From Heliopora coerulea (taxonomy: Eukaryota; Cnidaria; Anthozoa; Scleralcyonacea; Helioporidae): a stretch of DNA of 64,000 nt. Position numbers and translations under genes: made by a program. The stretch lies in contig JASJOG010000003.1 of assembly GCA_030142905.1 (NCBI GenBank), forward strand, positions 310,001 through 374,000, given 5' to 3'. Position 1 is the first letter of the stretch. The number at the start of each line of letters is the position of its first letter. Below, in pieces: positions 28,501 to 34,500 of the stretch. Below the pieces are notes generated by a model, which made no database searches, was not told the origin of the DNA, and saw nothing but the letters and a program-made list of their open reading frames with translations.

Positions 28501-31500
28501 TACTTAAACTTAAATGGCCGGGACTTACTTAGCAATTTTTTAGTGACGTCAAAGGCAAACTGGCAAGGTTAGTGTACCGACAAATGTAGTGGATGTACCG
28601 ACGGGTTTGGCCTGAACAAAAAGTGAGGGGGCAACTGCCCCCCTGCCCCTTCCCTGAGCGGCAGTAAGCAGAAAGCGTTGAGTCTGCAATTAACAGAAAC
28701 ATGAAAAAGTTCACGCTACCACAAACGTCACCATAAGCAGTACGTAAAATCCACACTTAGATTACAGTAAAAGGTGTATTATTTCTACGATTTTTGCAAA
28801 CTATTTTTCCGTTTTCTCACCGACTTACAGAAACACGAGTTGAAGTTTGGGAGAACTCGAAATGGTCGTAAAAACACTTAACCATTCAAGCTCGTACTCC
28901 CATTGCTAATTCTCATTCTCACACCTCACACTCCTGTCTGTTTAATTTGATAGATATACACCAAGTATTTTCGATTTCCTCATCGTCATCACTGTCAGCA
29001 TAATCGTCACCGTTATCATTGTGGTTAAATAGTCTTCGTCGTCGTCGTCTAGATCAAACATTATGAAAAATACTTACCAAAGCGAAGAAATTTGTAAACT
29101 CTTCCGTCAGAACCAGCATTATTTCTCGCATCACATCGATAAAACGATTTTGGTTGATTGCTTGGTACAGCAAGACTACTTTCATATTTCCCTCCAGATA
29201 AAGAAGATAACGTGGACTTTAGTGGGGCCGGTTTCCAGGTCGCTGTCTTTGGTTCATCATTGAGATTATACAATGGCTGAGTAAACCAATTTATTTTTGG
29301 CGCGGGATTAGCTTGCCTTACTATGCACCTGACAGTTCCTGGTTTGTTTTCCTCGGTGAAGGAAACATCACTGTTCTCTAGGCTGATACTTGGGCGCACT
29401 AACGATAAAAACATTGATCAATTTCATTACAATTGCATTTATTTACCGTGGCTTAACGAGGGGTTGAATAAGGGGTGCATTGCTCCGAATGCCAACATGA
29501 GGGGACACCAAGTTATGATGCTGTGGAAAGTTTTTTACATCGGGGAACACTTGTATGCTCGTTTTTGGGAGGATGACAATGGGGGGTAGGAGGACTTACT
29601 GGTTTTGGTAATTGATGTAACAGATGTAAGGATCCTACACATAGAGAAGCTTTTTTGATTCAAAAACTGAAAATTTGTACTCCACTGGGACTGAACATTA
29701 TTGAACTAGGAATGACTTTATGCGGCCAGGTTATGTTAATTTAGAAGGATAGTGTATTTTTAAAAAAAGTCTCTGTCATTTGAGTTTTAGTTTATTCTGA
29801 AGGAGTATCTGGACCCCGGAACGTACGTAAAGTTTTCCCCTGGGCACCGATTGTGCTTGCTATGCTGCTGTTATTTTAGATAATTTTTATGTACTTCCTA
29901 AATGGAAATACATACGTAAAACTAACCCAAATTTAACTATATTCTTACAATCAGTACTATCTCAGGCGAACTTAAAGCCAGAATGGAATGATTAGTAATT
30001 GTTTCCAAATCCCGGGACTCCCAGGTAGAAATAAATATTTAAAAACTAAAATTACCACTAGATAACAAACATTTAAGGAAAAAGTTGTAATAAAGAGACG
30101 AATAAGTATTAACCCTACCAAAGTTTGCCAGCAAATGCACCTTATTTACTAAAAATTTGACACATCTACGAATTATACCAGAGGGGAATCGGAACGATCA
30201 ATCCCCAATCTAATAGGATATTAATAAATGACTGCGCAAGTAATCTGTACTGTCACTGTCGTTACGATGGCTTCAACCAGTAATAGTAATATAAATAGAA
30301 AACAAAATGAAAACAAAATAGAACATTCACATATGAAAACTAATTTCACATGTTAGATGTTTAGAAGACTAAGAAATCCTATATTTTGTATAAAAATTCC
30401 CACGTACTGTAAAGTGAGGTCTAAAAGAAAACTAGAAGGCAAAGGATCCTTTTTCTTTCACGCACAGGCTACGTGGCAGAGTCAAAGGCGTCAACCCTTG
30501 CCCTCCTTTTACTGCTACAGTTTCCAAAAACTTTCTATGGTGATTATATATAACAAAGAAATATCATGACAAGGAAAAGTAGCAATTAAATTTCTCTTTT
30601 GCCTCAGAAACATTTGTAAAAGTTCTTGAGCCAATATCTATCGTTTGTCTGAGCGTTTTTAACGATCATATTCCTATCCTTAGATGTCGACTCGTTTTCT
30701 CACCGTTCAACATTTTTTGCTTTTCTGCGTTCCGAAACTTTGAAGCATTTGGACTTCCGTAAAACACTTATACTTTGGGGCGGTCATTGAGGGTTTGTTC
30801 GTCATTTGGAACTCAATAGAAGTTGTCACTTCTTGTTCATACTGTTTTATTTTCTTTGCCCCAGAATCCTGATCTTCAAATATTGAACTATCTAATATCT
30901 AAAAGAACCGGGACAGAAACGTTGAAAACTTGAGATGTTAATTAAAATATATTTTTTCTCAAAAAATAAAGCTGATCTTTCTTTCGTCTAAATTAGCGAT
31001 TCCTCGCTTGCTTGTCGTTCTATAGTTACATAACTTAGAGCGAAGAAATAGTCGGTATAGCATGAGATTTTAACCTTCTCTGACCTTGAAACCTAACGAA
31101 CCTACCCTTAGATTATTTTAAAATGGATCGGGAGCAAAATGTTTAGTACAAACGATGTTTTTTCATTGAATAAATTTAACCTGCGGATTTTGTCAAGTCT
31201 ATACTTCCTGCATTTTTGCTAGCGGGAACGCGATGGCAATTAATTTTACTTTTGCCAGAAGTTTTCTTCCATTGGTTACTGCATTTGGTGAGTGATATAC
31301 TGAGGTGTATTTTGTCGCAAATAAAAAATAGTCGGAGCAACCTTTAGTTATAATACATGATTGTAAACATGGCAAATGCGTTACGCCAAGTGTACGAACC
31401 CACACCGGGCAAGTAGAGAAAAACTCTACTTGACCGCGGCTGGGATTGGAACCCGCAACCTTCGGTCACAAGTCCAACGATCTACCAACTGAGCTACAAG

Positions 31501-34500
31501 ACCAAGCCGAGGGCAAGCCGTGGGATGGTGGTATTTGTATTTGATGTTTCGAAACTAACTAGTTTCCTCCATGTCAGCACAGACTACGTCTGTTATGCTT
31601 CTAAAGTTAAGCAATTGTGCGAACTATGTACTTGGGTGAAAGATAAGGATATTGGAGTAGCGCTAATATCCGTATCTTTTATCCAAGTACATGATTCCAC
31701 CCAATTACTTAAAATTAATGTTGCCTGAGCTGTACAAACCAACGAGAAGTTTATGAAAAACAGTCAAGGTGTCTTTATCACATTTAACAATAAGCCATGT
31801 TTATGACTGCCTTTTGTGTTTTCCTAATGGATTATTAAAGAATTTTTGAAGATGATTGATTACTTACCATCCATTTCCGGTATCGTGGACTAGAAATCAT
31901 TAATGTTTTTATTGAAAAGCGCAAAGATTGCAGAGTTAACCCCGCCCTTTTACAGGACAAAGTTGGACTCGATGAGGAGAACACTATTATTCGTTGGAAA
32001 AAGTGGACTGTTTTGAAAACGTATTGCCAATTAAAAACGTATTGGTGTAAGCAAGGCGAAGCGACCTCAACAAAACCAACGCAAACAAACTCAGACGCCA
32101 AATTGCAGTCAGTAAATTTGGACAATCAAATATTCAGTCACAAAGCGAATGTTTGATGCAAAATGCCAGTTTACAAAGGTACGAAGCCAGTAAACGTCGA
32201 AATATTTTTGCCAATCGAAAATTAGCTCTGGACAAAACTAACGAAAATAGGCCGATAGCTAACACAAGAGAGAATGTCCTTTAGGGAAGATTTTCGCTTT
32301 GAGCATAAATTCAAAATTTAACCCTTCCCATAAACGATATTCTTACCCAACGTGTACATCTAGGGTAACTTTCCATAGATAACTGATTTATTATGACTAG
32401 TTTATGGGGTAATTTACGAAATTTATGTCCGTCCCGTATCGGAACATGAAAACACTCGGCTTCCACTCGTATCCATATTCTGATACAAGATGGCCAGTCT
32501 TCCTGTAAATAGCAAATAAAATTAATTTATAGTTTCAAATCCCAGTCCGATATGACAGTTTGATTCCCAATTAAACTTTTTCTATACTACCGTATGGAAG
32601 TTCTCATAGGGCTTAAACGGGGTGGTCCAAAAATTTCATCGGAGTTTGCCTGCGACACCTGAAGTTTTACCAATCAAAGAATTTTCTGGACCCGCTCCGG
32701 GAAAACAATCAGGAAGCTAATTTACAGGGGTGCCAGTGTATAACAGTTATTCACCGTCAATTTCTATCAGATGGTTCTTGATTCGGCCAGCAAACTCTTC
32801 AACTACCAGGTCGGAGAAATCTTGAGCTCATAATTTAATTGTAGAATATAACAAACGGGCAAATATTTGGAAATGCCCATGTACTAAATTTAAATATCTA
32901 GTGAAGTTTTAAATATCGGATGGGCACCATCAGCCACTATCGTACCGACTTGTATATGTCAGACTAAGAAAGCTGGGTGAAATGATGATTTTAAAATGGC
33001 ATAATTTTCTAGACTTTGTTAAGGTTTCACCCTATTTTAAAATGCCAGAAGTTAAAAATCTGCAGAAACTGAAAACAGAAAATCCTAATTTTACGTGCAA
33101 AGGTCTTTCAACAGAAAGAAAACGTTCCGTATCGAACGTTCGTTTTAGTCTCGACAACATTTCTGCTTTTTGAACATGCTTTAACATTGCCAACGCAACA
33201 TTTTATTCTTTAGCACCGTTTTTTTGTTTTTTTCCCCATCATTAACTAGTATAGTTGTGAAATTCGAACAGGTGTTGCGAAGGAAGTGTTGTACGATGTA
33301 TACAAGAGAGAAGATTCTTACTTTTCGAGAGAAGGCCCTTGTGAAACGTGGCCTTCAAAATAGGGATTTTGCTCTAAACGTCAGTATCAACTCTATTAAG
33401 TTTCGGCAGTTCCCTTTAGTTTTGAAAGTGCCTGCTTTGGATTAATTTCAATCTTGCCATCGAAGAGTCTGAATGTTAACTCGACAACCTTTGAAAAATT
33501 ATTGTCCATACTTTTAGATCTTTTGAATGAAATTTGATCTCAGCTGCAAAATCTATTTGAGGACATGTGAGTTGATTTACATTAGTCCAAGTAAGTTCTC
33601 GATGGGCCCATATTCCGAGTTTGCTTAAATAATCAAACACTAACTTCAAAAACTGGTAAAAAAACCCACACAATTTTCGCCTATTTTGCGGTTTTCACTG
33701 GGATTTTCAACTACTACATTTTCAACCTTCGCGAAAAAATTTATAATGTTCTTGGCCGGTCCAACGTAACTTTTCAGAAGAAGCTCCTTCCGTCTTCACC
33801 AGTGGTGATTGTGCATATTAAGCTATTTATCTATTCTCTTGGAAGGCAAGACTCTGAGAAGACACCTGTTATAAGACAGGACAGTACCAGCTACTAAAAT
33901 GAGATTTCAGTAAAATCTAATTCTACTATAAAGGTTAAAAAGGAATAAAGGTAAAAACCCTCCGCCTCAAAACCAGCAGCATCATCGACGACATCTTATG
34001 CAGTTAAACGTACAGAAATACCATTGCCCAGATTCTACGGCCTACAAAAACGGCATAAACCACAAACACCAATCCAACTCATAGCGTCATTCTCCTTAAG
34101 CTCTTATATACAATCTCTCATGTCACATCTCCAGTGTCCTAAAGCCATGCACAATCTAAAAACCATGAACTCTACAAAAACTAGAAGATTGTTTTCAGAG
34201 TTCATCCGTAATATAACGATCAAAGACGATGCATTGGTGTCCAGGGTGCCACTCTACACCAGTGCAGAAACCAACGACGCCGTAACCATCATCAAAGAAC
34301 GTCCACAAAACCACGCAACTCTGAAATAATGAACGAACCTCTATCACCAGAAGACATCACAGATCTACTCGAACCATTAATATGTTTCATGTTCCACCAC
34401 TCAATCTACGCCTAAACTGACTAAGAAGCCATGGGAGAACCTACTTCGTCAATCGCCGCAGAAATTTTCTTTTCAGCCTTTCAAACTACAGCACTCACTA

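Larger units (their letters stand above)
26731..29077 (-). other. RTK intron with PLE-like and simple repeats
   Basis: Holds a PLE-signature patch near 27060-27120 (AACGTTTCGAGCGATCACC), a TCATTA-rich microsatellite (27785-27885), an ACAACC simple repeat (28350-28394) and a diverged direct repeat (27901-28075 against 28656-28826). Confidence 0.55.

Noticed and set aside
31434..31507. Functional tRNA gene on the minus strand
   Set aside because: A and B boxes are good but no acceptor stem closes the structure and non-tRNA sequence follows directly, as in SINEs.
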